A stretch of DNA of 5,524 nucleotides from Haladaptatiplasma sp964454575 (GCA_964454575.1 CAYVTG010000098.1:1-5524), one strand, 5' to 3'. Shown: positions 1-5,504, numbered from the stretch's first letter. Made by a program: numbers and translations. Notes: generated by a model not told the origin, from the letters alone.

Positions 1-851
1 ACCAATCCCACGGTATAGAGATTGTCCATGTAATTACTCAATTTCCGTGATTCCATACCGATTTCGTTAGCTATATCCGAAAGTTCGGTATTACCTCGGC
101 TGATGCTCTTCAATATAGAATTGTAATTTCCTAGTTCCTTGAATTCCTGCCCCATCAAAAAGATACCTTCCTCAAAAAAGGTACTATCCGGTGACAGTAT
201 ATCATCTAGGATATTGGAGAAGTCGTCTTCGATATCGATCAGTTCATAGTATCTGGGCACGCCGCCCATTATGGAATACAATCTAACTAGTTTTTCCTTA
301 TCTTTTATCAACACCGCTAGTTCCGAGGCCTTCAACGGCTTAAGGTGTATTTGGCCGCTTCTTCTACCATATAACGGCGAAGAGTAGTCGAGTATGCTTT
401 CCTTCATCAAACCGATCAACGAACCGCACAATATGATCATGATCTCCGTATCTTTCAGAAATGTGTCCCATAAATTCTGAAGATAGGAGGGAAATGAATG
501 ATTTCTTTTTATTATGTAGGTCACTTCGTCTATGGCCAATGCGATCTTTCTATCCTTTGGCATATTCATTTTTAGATACTTAAAAAGCAGTTTCCAGTCT
601 CCGAAGTAATTATCCCTGAGATATTCGTCATCCAAGGCTTGGGACAAAGATTCCTTGAAACTGTTTACCTGTTCATTCGCGGATTCCTGATTGGCCAGAT
701 GATACACATGATCCTTGCCTTTGAGAAACTCTACTATCAGCCTACTTTTACCCACCCTTCTTCTTCCGTAAATCGGGACAAAGGACGCGCCGGTTTTGTT
801 CCATTGATCCTCCAGGAACTCTATCTCTCTTTCTCTACCTATGAATTTCAT
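1..851 (-). CDS. Archaeal ATPase_2/DUF234-type P-loop ATPase, 3' end outside the window
   Basis: Translating the minus strand from the ATG at 851 gives 283 uninterrupted codons to the left edge, so the C-terminus is missing. The protein opens with the family's usual MKFIGREREIEFLE. It has a Walker A loop GRRRVGKSR at residues 29-37 and a Walker B strand IALAIDEV at 103-110. The diagnostic CGSLIGLMKES (142-152) and SPLYGRRSGQIHLKPL (158-173) follow. Residues 245-283 resemble the winged-helix region that normally sits between the AAA core and the DUF234 nuclease-like domain, which would lie off-window. Members are stand-alone ATPases common in archaea, often strain-variable, and mostly without a known role. 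No Shine-Dalgarno site is evident; the start fits the N-terminal family motif and the TATA box 24-31 bases upstream. A few sampled lines look lower in GC (about 38-42%) than the nitroreductase and operon genes. Family assignment is firm; function is unknown. Confidence 0.9.
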   Translation of the reverse strand, partial: MKFIGREREIEFLEDQWNKTGASFVPIYGRRRVGKSRLIVEFLKGKDHVYHLANQESANEQVNSFKESLSQALDDEYLRDNYFGDWKLLFKYLKMNMPKDRKIALAIDEVTYIIKRNHSFPSYLQNLWDTFLKDTEIMIILCGSLIGLMKESILDYSSPLYGRRSGQIHLKPLKASELAVLIKDKEKLVRLYSIMGGVPRYYELIDIEDDFSNILDDILSPDSTFFEEGIFLMGQEFKELGNYNSILKSISRGNTELSDIANEIGMESRKLSNYMDNLYTVGL

Positions 852-874
852 CCTATTTACATATACATCTGCGG

Positions 875-882
875 TAATAAAG
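875..882 (-). promoter_or_regulatory. Probable TATA box of the ATPase gene
   Basis: On the minus strand CTTTATTA lies 24-31 bases before the ATG at 851. That is the normal archaeal TATA-to-start distance, so the transcript would be leaderless or nearly so. The purine-rich GAAAG just upstream could serve as a TFB recognition element. Assigned by position and composition only. Confidence 0.5.
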
Positions 883-886
883 CTTT

Positions 887-931
887 CTATTTTAGAATAG
901 ACTAATTCAGAATAGACTATTTTAGATTATA
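887..931. repeat. Three tandem 15-bp imperfect repeats upstream of the ATPase promoter
   Basis: The copies are CTATTTTAGAATAGA (887-901), CTAATTCAGAATAGA (902-916) and CTATTTTAGATTATA (917-931). Copies 2 and 3 each differ from copy 1 at two positions. The array stops abruptly on both sides. It begins about 5 bases upstream of the ATPase TATA box, where archaeal activators or repressors often bind. Copy 1 with its flank is also nearly palindromic (CTATTTTAGAATAG). A regulator-binding array is the likeliest reading; replication iterons or a chance AT-rich microsatellite are alternatives. Confidence 0.7.
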
Positions 932-955
932 TGGCTGGTTATCTACCCGAGTATT

Positions 956-1099
956 TCGGCTTGTGGTGGAAAGGCATTACTTCCAGATGCACCTACAACC
1001 CGTGGCACTAGGCATGTACGTGAATTGATAAGTGCCGTTGAGAAAGGTCATCGTGCCGGCTTACTGACACTGATGTCGAAATTAATCTCAATATGTTAG
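956..1099 (+). pseudogene. sfsA: Decayed fragment of an SfsA-like gene
   Basis: In one plus-strand frame, codons 974-1066 read ALLPDAPTTRGTRHVREL followed by ISAVEKGHRAGLL. This matches the conserved C-terminal block of the SfsA (sugar fermentation stimulation) family, whose E. coli form reads roughly YFPDAVTERGQKHLREL then an EGQRAV segment. Upstream, RLVVE occurs in a neighbouring frame (957-971) and could be the family's VxLV strand displaced by a frameshift near 970. Downstream the similarity ends at about 1075, and a TAG stands at 1097 where intact proteins run on for roughly 40 more residues. There is no start codon or N-terminal half. I read it as a relic, not a small gene. The remaining 852-1186 interval holds only the repeats and two promoters; 1100-1150 shows nothing recognisable. 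Confidence 0.72.
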
Positions 1100-1156
1100 A
1101 CTTCTAAAATGTTGATGAACACAGTGTGGATAAACAATCATGTTAACCCATCATAC

Positions 1157-1164
1157 ATAAATAC
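1157..1164 (+). promoter_or_regulatory. Probable TATA box of the acetate transporter gene
   Basis: ATAAATAC lies 23-30 bases before the ATG at 1187, and no Shine-Dalgarno sequence precedes the ATG. The spacing predicts transcription starting at or within a few bases of the start codon. A GTTAAC palindrome at 1142-1147 sits just upstream and could be an operator, but it is too short to claim. Confidence 0.5.
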
Positions 1165-1186
1165 AAGTTAATTCTGACTGAGTAAT

Positions 1187-1798
1187 ATGGAAAATAACTC
1201 AAAGTCACAGGATATTTTTATCAAGGAAATGCCTGACTTATCTACCGAACCGGCTTCACTGGGTCTCTTCGGACTTGCAGTGGCGGCTCTTCTACTTGGA
1301 GTCACATATCTTGGGTTCACCGAAAGCGGAAATAATGCATTGCTCATACCGTGGGTCCTCTTCTTTGGAGCTACGACTCAATTTGTAGCGGGTTTAATGG
1401 ATTACAGACGTAAAAACATATTCGGATTTACGGTTTTCACATTCTTTTCCATGGCCATGTACTCTATCGCCTTGACGGCATACATCAAAGTGTTCACAGA
1501 TGTAAGGGTGGACACGATCCACTATGCAGCCGGCTTGACCGCCGTGATGATATTTCTTTTGATAGTAACTGCAGCATCCATGATGGCGAATAAAACGCTG
1601 TTTGCCATAGTCGTATCCGTGGACATAGCACTTCCCATACTGATAGCACATTATATCTGGGGAATAGACGGGACCATCGCCGGCGTATTTTTGATCGTTA
1701 CATCGGCACTTTCATTCTATGCGGCAGGCAGTATATTGTTGAATACCATGGCGAAAAAAACCATATTGCCTTTGGGAAACCCGATCTGGAAGCCTTGA
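1187..1798 (+). CDS. satP: Acetate uptake transporter, GPR1/FUN34/YaaH (SatP/AceTr) family
   Basis: 203 residues, the normal size for this six-helix family of acetate/succinate-proton symporters in the cytoplasmic membrane. The N-terminal signature NPAPLGL appears as EPASLGL (residues 21-27). The second signature lies at residues 61-92, including QFVAGLMDY and KNIFGFTVFTFFSMAMYS, where most members have GNxFGxTxFxSYGxFW. Hydrophobic stretches at about 23-45, 51-71, 79-100, 114-133, 137-157 and 162-186 account for six helices. The C-terminus LPLGNPIWKP is family-like. The gene stands alone behind its own promoter and converges on the RDD gene 93 bases away. Acetate uptake for anabolism is the likely job. 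The drift in both signatures leaves specificity open, since related members carry succinate or other short monocarboxylates. Start chosen by the TATA distance and the family N-terminal length. Confidence 0.9.
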   Translation: MENNSKSQDIFIKEMPDLSTEPASLGLFGLAVAALLLGVTYLGFTESGNNALLIPWVLFFGATTQFVAGLMDYRRKNIFGFTVFTFFSMAMYSIALTAYIKVFTDVRVDTIHYAAGLTAVMIFLLIVTAASMMANKTLFAIVVSVDIALPILIAHYIWGIDGTIAGVFLIVTSALSFYAAGSILLNTMAKKTILPLGNPIWKP

Positions 1799-1891
1799 AT
1801 CATAGTCATGTGTCCAAAGGGCATATAGCTTTATTCCGCGTACACACCTTAAGTTTCAGAAAGTACTCAAAATAATATACATGCTCATCCC

Positions 1892-2422
1892 TCAGAATCC
1901 TCTATGCAAAGAAGTATCTTTATCGAAGGTATTATCGTTCTCTCCGAATACCGGTTCCCTGTTCAATTTTACGACGTATGTGTCTGCCCAACCATCCCCA
2001 AAACGCTGATGTGAATCATCGATTTCACTCACACTCATGTACATATAGATCCATCCGAACAGGGGTATCATCCATATAGCACGTTCAAAATTTCTGATCA
2101 GGCCTTGTTTCAAAGTTATTGGTTCTCCGTATCTGTTCACTACTTTGATCCCCTTTATTCCCTTTCCCAAGGTATTGTGAAACGTTTCCATGACTGTAAA
2201 ATAAAACAATTCATATAGGGCAAGACCGCCTATCAAAACAGCGAAATAGAGGAAACAGCTTTCGTCGGGAGAAACAAATCTAGGCAGATATAATATCATA
2301 AAGATTAAGAAAGGTATCAGAAAAAAAACGCTTACCAGACTGTCTATTTTGAAGGCTACATATCTTGAAAGATAGCCGGCATGGTTAAGCCGTATATCCT
2401 TTTTAACATCCTTGGAAGCCAT
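1892..2422 (-). CDS. RDD family integral membrane protein
   Basis: 176 residues with the RDD layout. AGYLSRYVAFKID at 15-27 carries the family Arg (R20) and the Asp (D27) at the start of helix 1. Helices fall near 28-48, 57-77 and 115-131. The loop after helix 2 has TLGKGIKGIKVVNRYGEPIT (84-103), the classic TxGKxxxGIKVV pattern. HQRFGDGWADTYVV (138-151) corresponds to the family's RQRxHDxxAGTxVV, with the usual His replaced by Gly. A charged tail of about 25 residues follows. RDD proteins are of mostly unknown function; some have been proposed to act in ion exchange. No partner is evident: the gene has its own promoter and is transcribed away from the nitroreductase. Family is secure, role unknown. 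Confidence 0.88.
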   Translation of the reverse strand: MASKDVKKDIRLNHAGYLSRYVAFKIDSLVSVFFLIPFLIFMILYLPRFVSPDESCFLYFAVLIGGLALYELFYFTVMETFHNTLGKGIKGIKVVNRYGEPITLKQGLIRNFERAIWMIPLFGWIYMYMSVSEIDDSHQRFGDGWADTYVVKLNREPVFGENDNTFDKDTSLHRGF

Positions 2423-2449
2423 GTAGTTCTTTCTAGTATCTCGGTGATT

Positions 2450-2460
2450 GTTATATACTT
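2450..2460 (-). promoter_or_regulatory. Probable TATA box of the RDD gene
   Basis: The minus strand reads AAGTATATAAC here, preceded by an A-run (AAAAAAG) that resembles a BRE. Its centre is about 32 bases upstream of the ATG at 2422, so a leader of roughly 5-10 bases is expected. It is the best TATA match in the window. Confidence 0.6.
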
Positions 2461-2491
2461 TTTTACAGGATAATACGACCGAACCACCGAA

Positions 2492-2502
2492 AATAATTTT
2501 TA
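2492..2502 (+). promoter_or_regulatory. Probable TATA box of the VOC-nitroreductase gene
   Basis: AATAATTTTTA, preceded by CCGAA (BRE-like), is centred about 27 bases before the ATG at 2524. This implies a leaderless transcript. It lies about 35 bases from the oppositely directed RDD TATA box, so the two core promoters are divergent and close. Confidence 0.5.
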
Positions 2503-2523
2503 CCTCTCTATCATTAACATAAT

Positions 2524-3375
2524 ATGGCTGGGTTAACCTTCTTCGGGACTGCGGAGCTGGGCGAGATGATCAGATTCTACACTGAACGTTTGGGTATGAA
2601 GATGTGGCTGGAGCAAGAAGGCTGCACCATACTGAAACACGGTAATCTTCTGCTGGGATTCTGCGAGTCCCAGGAACCGGATATCCAAGGGACAATCACA
2701 TTTTTCTATCCGACAAAGGAGGAAGTGGATGAGATGTATGGAAAACTCTCCCATATCGCCGTTGCCGAGCCAAAAGACAACGACAGATACCGTATATACA
2801 ACTTCTTCGCGAAGGACCCTGAAGGCCGCAGCATAGAGTTCCAGACTTTTTTACATCCGTTACCGCCGTACAAGGAGGGCATCGAACTTCTACGGACGAG
2901 ACGCAGCGTGCGGCACTTCAGCTCTCGCACGATACAAGAAGCTACTCTGTGGAACATATTCGAAACATGCAGATATTCGCCCACATCGAAGAACACCCAA
3001 TCCTACTACTTCATACCTATACGAGATAAATACGTACAGAAAAAATTGGCCAACGAAAGGGGTGCCTCAAGTTCTCCCATCGGAAACGCGCCCATGGCGA
3101 TAGCCATCTGTTCGGATCCTGAAAAATCACAACGACACGTAAAGGATGGAGTAATAGCCGCTTACCATTTCATGCTGGCAGCCTGGAGCTACGGACTAGG
3201 CACATGTTGGATAGCGGATATGGACAGGGAACAAGTAAAGGAAGAACTTGGAGTGCCCATAGACCACTACGTAGCTACCGTGACCCCTCTGGGTTACCCG
3301 GAAGATGTGCCGGAACCACCCAAAAGAAAGGAGGCCGAAGCCTTCGTCCGTATACTCGGCGACAATATCACTTGA
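2524..3375 (+). CDS. VOC (glyoxalase-fold) domain fused to an FMN nitroreductase domain
   Basis: 283 residues in two domains. Residues 1-112 form one VOC unit: a strand FFGTAE, the MIRFYTERLGMKMW segment (15-28), and the end DPEGRSIEFQTF (98-109) with the usual terminal Glu (E105). The His expected in the first strand is absent (F6/F7) and the GTITFFY strand also lacks one, so canonical metal binding looks unlikely. Residues 119-270 are a nitroreductase: the FMN-phosphate motif RTRRSVRHF (124-132), SPTSKNTQSYYFI (152-164), GNAPMAIAIC (187-196), AAYHFMLAAWSYGLGTCWI (212-230), and TPLGYPEDVPEPPKRK (254-269). Such enzymes are cytosolic FMN oxidoreductases using NAD(P)H on nitroaromatics, quinones or flavins. 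The substrate is unknown; the VOC part may shape or bind it. Its 3' end overlaps the convergent glycosylase gene by 8 bases. Start supported by the TATA spacing. Confidence 0.9.
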   Translation: MAGLTFFGTAELGEMIRFYTERLGMKMWLEQEGCTILKHGNLLLGFCESQEPDIQGTITFFYPTKEEVDEMYGKLSHIAVAEPKDNDRYRIYNFFAKDPEGRSIEFQTFLHPLPPYKEGIELLRTRRSVRHFSSRTIQEATLWNIFETCRYSPTSKNTQSYYFIPIRDKYVQKKLANERGASSSPIGNAPMAIAICSDPEKSQRHVKDGVIAAYHFMLAAWSYGLGTCWIADMDREQVKEELGVPIDHYVATVTPLGYPEDVPEPPKRKEAEAFVRILGDNIT

Positions 3376-4009
3376 ATATATCTTTGGTCTCTTTGTACCA
3401 TAGAACGAAGTCCAGATGAGCTAGCGGTATACCGAGATCTTCAGCTAAGGCGGCCATCTGCACCTCGATATCCAAGTATTTTGCCGGTGTGATAGATTTA
3501 GGTACCTCCTCTATCACATCATACTTCTCCAGATTCTTCAATATATGCCTGTCCAGTATGGCGATATCTTTACCAAGACCTATATTTCTCAAAAAATGAC
3601 TTCCCTCTTTGTATCCCATACCTTTGATGTTGTCAACCAGCCAAACCCTTCGCACTTTATTGTCAGATAATTCATCCAATCGTTCGATCAACTTCTGCGT
3701 ACCTTCCGGCGGACCGAATTTTTCCCTAAACTCCACTACGTAACCCGCTTTGTTGTGCCTGAATCTTACACGGCATATGTTCTCAGAGATATCTTCCTTA
3801 CAGCCGTCCAACAGCAGGCCTTTTTCAACCAACTCTTCCACCGTCTCCCAGCATATCCTTGCTTTTGATTGAGGTGTGAACAGGCAGAAAACAAGCTCCC
3901 GGAATATCTCGTAAGGATCCTTTCTCTCCCATATATTTTCAAAATCATCCATCCGTGCATCGATACGAGGACGGATCTTTTGATATATCTCACAGAAGTC
4001 CTGCGACAT
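3368..4009 (-). CDS. ogg: Ogg2-type 8-oxoguanine DNA glycosylase / AP lyase
   Basis: 213 residues, close to the archaeal Ogg2 length of about 207 in Methanocaldococcus. The N-terminal helical part includes ELVFCLFTPQSKA (38-50). The helix-hairpin-helix is NIKGMGYKEGSHFLRNIG (127-144), with K134 in the place of the Schiff-base lysine. ILDRHILKNL (151-160) supplies the catalytic aspartate D153. The protein ends LDFVLWYKETKDIFK; a C-terminal lysine (here K213) helps recognise 8-oxoguanine in characterised members. The enzyme removes 8-oxoguanine from DNA and nicks the abasic site. It is last in the minus-strand operon. Its ATG lies inside the end of the GAF gene (20-base overlap), with GGAGG 12 bases upstream, so coupled or reinitiated translation is likely. 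The usual Gly in the terminal TGK(V/I)LK-like tail is replaced (TKDIFK). High confidence. Confidence 0.94.
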   Translation of the reverse strand: MSQDFCEIYQKIRPRIDARMDDFENIWERKDPYEIFRELVFCLFTPQSKARICWETVEELVEKGLLLDGCKEDISENICRVRFRHNKAGYVVEFREKFGPPEGTQKLIERLDELSDNKVRRVWLVDNIKGMGYKEGSHFLRNIGLGKDIAILDRHILKNLEKYDVIEEVPKSITPAKYLDIEVQMAALAEDLGIPLAHLDFVLWYKETKDIFK

Positions 4010-4412
4010 GTTCGCACACTGCCTCCAGCAGATCTACGTCATCTTGATCAAAGGGATCACGCCGGTGTGAATCTATGTCGAGTTCTCCGACCACCTCTCC
4101 GTCCTTGAATATGGGCATCACTATCTCAGACTTGACGTCAATGCTACATGAAAGGTAATTGTCTTCCTTCGATATGTCAGGTATCACCATGATCTTTTCC
4201 TTCTCAACAGCCTGCCCACAAACGCCTTTACCCGCGGGTATACGTGTGTGTTCGGTCGGAGAGCCGCTGTACTTCTCTAGGACTAGTTCGCCGTTTTCCA
4301 GCATGTAGAATCCAACCCAGTCGTAGTGTGGTATGGACTCTCTCAGCAACTCGCAGATAGTCTGCATATCATCGGTGTACCTTACCTTTTCCAGCAGCCT
4401 TTCAAACACCAT
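3990..4412 (-). CDS. msrC: GAF-domain free methionine-(R)-sulfoxide reductase-like protein
   Basis: 140 residues forming one GAF domain. YDWVGFYMLENGELVLEKYSG (30-50), RIPAGKGVCGQAV (57-69), a SEIVMPIFKDGEVVGELDIDS segment (95-115) and FDQDDVDLLE (121-130) match the fRMsr family throughout. The enzyme reduces free methionine-(R)-sulfoxide to methionine in the cytosol. C65 and C89 are 24 residues apart, exactly the spacing of E. coli C94 and C118. The third family cysteine (E. coli C84) is His55 here. Start chosen at 4412, not the ATG 27 bases upstream: GGAGG at 4420-4424 is ideally spaced, the start falls 2 bases after the preceding stop, and the family begins here. The alternative is a GAF sensor, but retention of two cysteines and the SEIV/LDIDS motifs favours reductase. 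Confidence 0.85.
   Translation of the reverse strand: MVFERLLEKVRYTDDMQTICELLRESIPHYDWVGFYMLENGELVLEKYSGSPTEHTRIPAGKGVCGQAVEKEKIMVIPDISKEDNYLSCSIDVKSEIVMPIFKDGEVVGELDIDSHRRDPFDQDDVDLLEAVCEHVAGLL
4022..4026 (-). promoter_or_regulatory. ogg: Shine-Dalgarno site of the glycosylase gene, inside the GAF gene
   Basis: The minus strand reads GGAGG, 12 bases before the ATG at 4009 and within the last GAF codons. The spacing is long, so initiation probably also depends on ribosomes finishing the upstream gene. No other in-frame start lies closer. Confidence 0.45.
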
Positions 4413-4414
4413 AC

Positions 4415-4747
4415 TCACTCCTCCGACATCTTCTCCCACTTGTCGAATGCCCTTCTGAGATGTGGTATGGTTATGGAACCGCCAACTATGAGGGCTACCG
4501 ACATGGCCTCCTGGAGCTCGTCATCGGTAAGTCCCTCTTCTTTACATCGAATCATGTGATACTCGATACAATCATCGCAGCGCAGAACGGTAGAAGCTAC
4601 CAGCCCGAGCAGTTCCTTGGTCTTTTTCGATAATTCTCCCTCTTTATACACATTGGTATCAAGATTGTAGAATCGCTTTATCTCTTTGCCTGCGTACTTC
4701 ATCACCGTTTCATCCAGTTTTTCACGTTCTTTCATGAATTCATCCAT
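4415..4747 (-). CDS. Carboxymuconolactone decarboxylase / AhpD-like family protein
   Basis: 110 residues from the ATG at 4747. The core ELLGLVASTVLRCDDCIEYH (45-64) carries the AhpD-type CxxC...H motif (C57, C60, H64). The family helices follow in EEGLTDDELQEAMSVALIVGG (71-91). In this superfamily the CxxC pair gives thiol-disulfide or peroxidase-linked activity (AhpD), while true carboxymuconolactone decarboxylases lack it. A redox role is therefore more likely than aromatic degradation. The frame continues upstream to an ATG at 4813, but those 22 residues lie over the GNAT gene and do not look like the family. The 4747 start has GGAAGTGA five bases upstream and overlaps the GNAT stop by 8 bases. 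It lies directly before the fRMsr gene, which could make it an electron-transfer partner (inference). Confidence 0.88.
   Translation of the reverse strand: MDEFMKEREKLDETVMKYAGKEIKRFYNLDTNVYKEGELSKKTKELLGLVASTVLRCDDCIEYHMIRCKEEGLTDDELQEAMSVALIVGGSITIPHLRRAFDKWEKMSEE
4418..4424 (-). promoter_or_regulatory. msrC: Shine-Dalgarno site of the GAF (fRMsr-like) gene
   Basis: GGAGGAG on the minus strand, with the GGAGG core 7 bases before the ATG at 4412 and within the last codons of the CMD gene. It decides the start in favour of 4412 over the upstream in-frame ATG at 4439. Confidence 0.75.
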
Positions 4748-5477
4748 CTTCTTCACTTCCTTTCGATTCCAAAACCAGCACCTTTCGATAGGACGCCTGC
4801 TCCATACCCACATTTTCAGCGATATATTTTATATCCTCGTCAGGGGTTTTCAAGAACAGGTATCCTTCACCGTATTCATCACACCACCATTGGGCATATC
4901 TTAACAATCCTTCCATCTCATCTTTTCCTCCTGCCAAGAAGGGTATACAGACTCTACCGTACCGCTTGTAAAAATTTAGGAACATAACACCTTTGATCTC
5001 GTCACCTTCTTTGACGGTGTAGCAGTTGCCCGCTTTCACCTCCTCTTCAAGCAATCTTTCGGTGAATTCGTAAGCGGTCCAGTTCTTTATGTACATCCCT
5101 TTGTAATCATCGTACTCTTTGGAAGAAAAGACGTAGTCTTTCACCGCTTCGACCTCATGTTCTACATCGATGCCACGTGGTTTTTCTCCACCACCTTCAA
5201 AATCCAGATGATAAAGCTCCAGTATAATACCGAAGCCCCTCTTTTCCGCCAGATGTATACTCTTGGCGTTTGTAGCATCGGTCATGAACCTCAGAGCGGT
5301 ATGTTCCTTACCTACAACCAGTCCGTGGAACATATCTGCCACCTTACTGCCGTACCCCTTATCCTGGTACTCGGGATGTACCCTAAGGCCTTCCAACCAG
5401 AGTATACCACCGGGCTGCCTAGTGTACTTACATACGGCGATTATCTTATCATCGAGCACACCTTTGTAGCTTGACAT
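4740..5477 (-). CDS. GNAT-family N-acetyltransferase with a C-terminal second domain
   Basis: 245 residues. The GNAT core is clear. The strand DDKIIAVCKYT (9-19) is followed by WLEGLRVHPEYQDKGYGSKV (27-46), which holds the acetyl-CoA pyrophosphate loop Q-D-K-G-Y-G. The C-terminal motif is NAKSIHLAEKRGFG (70-83). Residues about 110-240 (including KNWTAYEFTERLL, the ending MEQASYRKVLVLE, and a strand-rich middle) look like a degenerate second GNAT-like domain, seen in related two-domain proteins. The substrate is unknown. The ATG at 5477 leaves only about 10 residues before the second core strand; most GNATs have 40-50 there. The same frame stays open to the window edge, so an upstream start is possible, but a TATA-like box 23 bases before 5477 supports this one. 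First gene of the operon. Confidence 0.83.
   Translation of the reverse strand: MSSYKGVLDDKIIAVCKYTRQPGGILWLEGLRVHPEYQDKGYGSKVADMFHGLVVGKEHTALRFMTDATNAKSIHLAEKRGFGIILELYHLDFEGGGEKPRGIDVEHEVEAVKDYVFSSKEYDDYKGMYIKNWTAYEFTERLLEEEVKAGNCYTVKEGDEIKGVMFLNFYKRYGRVCIPFLAGGKDEMEGLLRYAQWWCDEYGEGYLFLKTPDEDIKYIAENVGMEQASYRKVLVLESKGSEEDG
4753..4760 (-). promoter_or_regulatory. Shine-Dalgarno site of the CMD/AhpD-like gene
   Basis: GGAAGTGA on the minus strand is one mismatch from the archaeal consensus GGAGGTGA. It lies five bases before the ATG at 4747 and inside the GNAT gene. It sets the start at 4747, not 4813. Confidence 0.75.
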
Positions 5478-5495
5478 TGTTATATCCCCTGCACA

Positions 5496-5504
5496 GATAA
5501 ACTT
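5496..5504 (-). promoter_or_regulatory. Probable TATA box of the four-gene operon
   Basis: The minus strand reads AAGTTTATC, centred about 23 bases before the ATG at 5477, with purine-rich GAGGAAAA just upstream as a possible BRE. A leaderless or near-leaderless transcript would result. If the GNAT gene instead starts beyond the window edge, this is a chance match. Confidence 0.4.

Noticed and set aside
639..905. Plus-strand open frame of 88 codons
   Set aside because: It is antisense to the ATPase gene across the Walker A region, has no family resemblance, and its end runs into the repeat array.
887..931. CRISPR or origin iterons
   Set aside because: Units are 15 bp and contiguous with no spacers, and no replication-initiator gene is in view; three copies are too few to claim an origin.
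932..1150. Possible tRNA or small RNA in the gap before the transporter
   Set aside because: I found no acceptor-stem pairing, TTCRA loop or other recognisable fold; part of the interval is explained by the SfsA relic.
1394..1651. Minus-strand open frame rich in His, Tyr and Cys
   Set aside because: It is the antisense shadow of the transmembrane part of the transporter; the composition is what reversed hydrophobic codons give.
1799..1891. Terminators between the convergent transporter and RDD genes
   Set aside because: Only short, interrupted T-stretches occur on either strand and there is no hairpin with a T-run, so no terminator can be placed with confidence.
4413..4439. Upstream ATG extending the GAF protein by nine residues
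   Set aside because: The GGAGG at 4420-4424 fits only the ATG at 4412, and the longer start lies within the preceding gene.
4748..4813. Upstream ATG extending the CMD/AhpD-like protein by 22 residues
   Set aside because: The extension lies in the GNAT coding sequence, is Trp/Arg-rich unlike the family, and a well-placed Shine-Dalgarno site marks the ATG at 4747.
5157..5474. Plus-strand open frame of 105 codons
   Set aside because: It is antisense to the GNAT acetyl-CoA-binding region and its translation shows no coherent domain.
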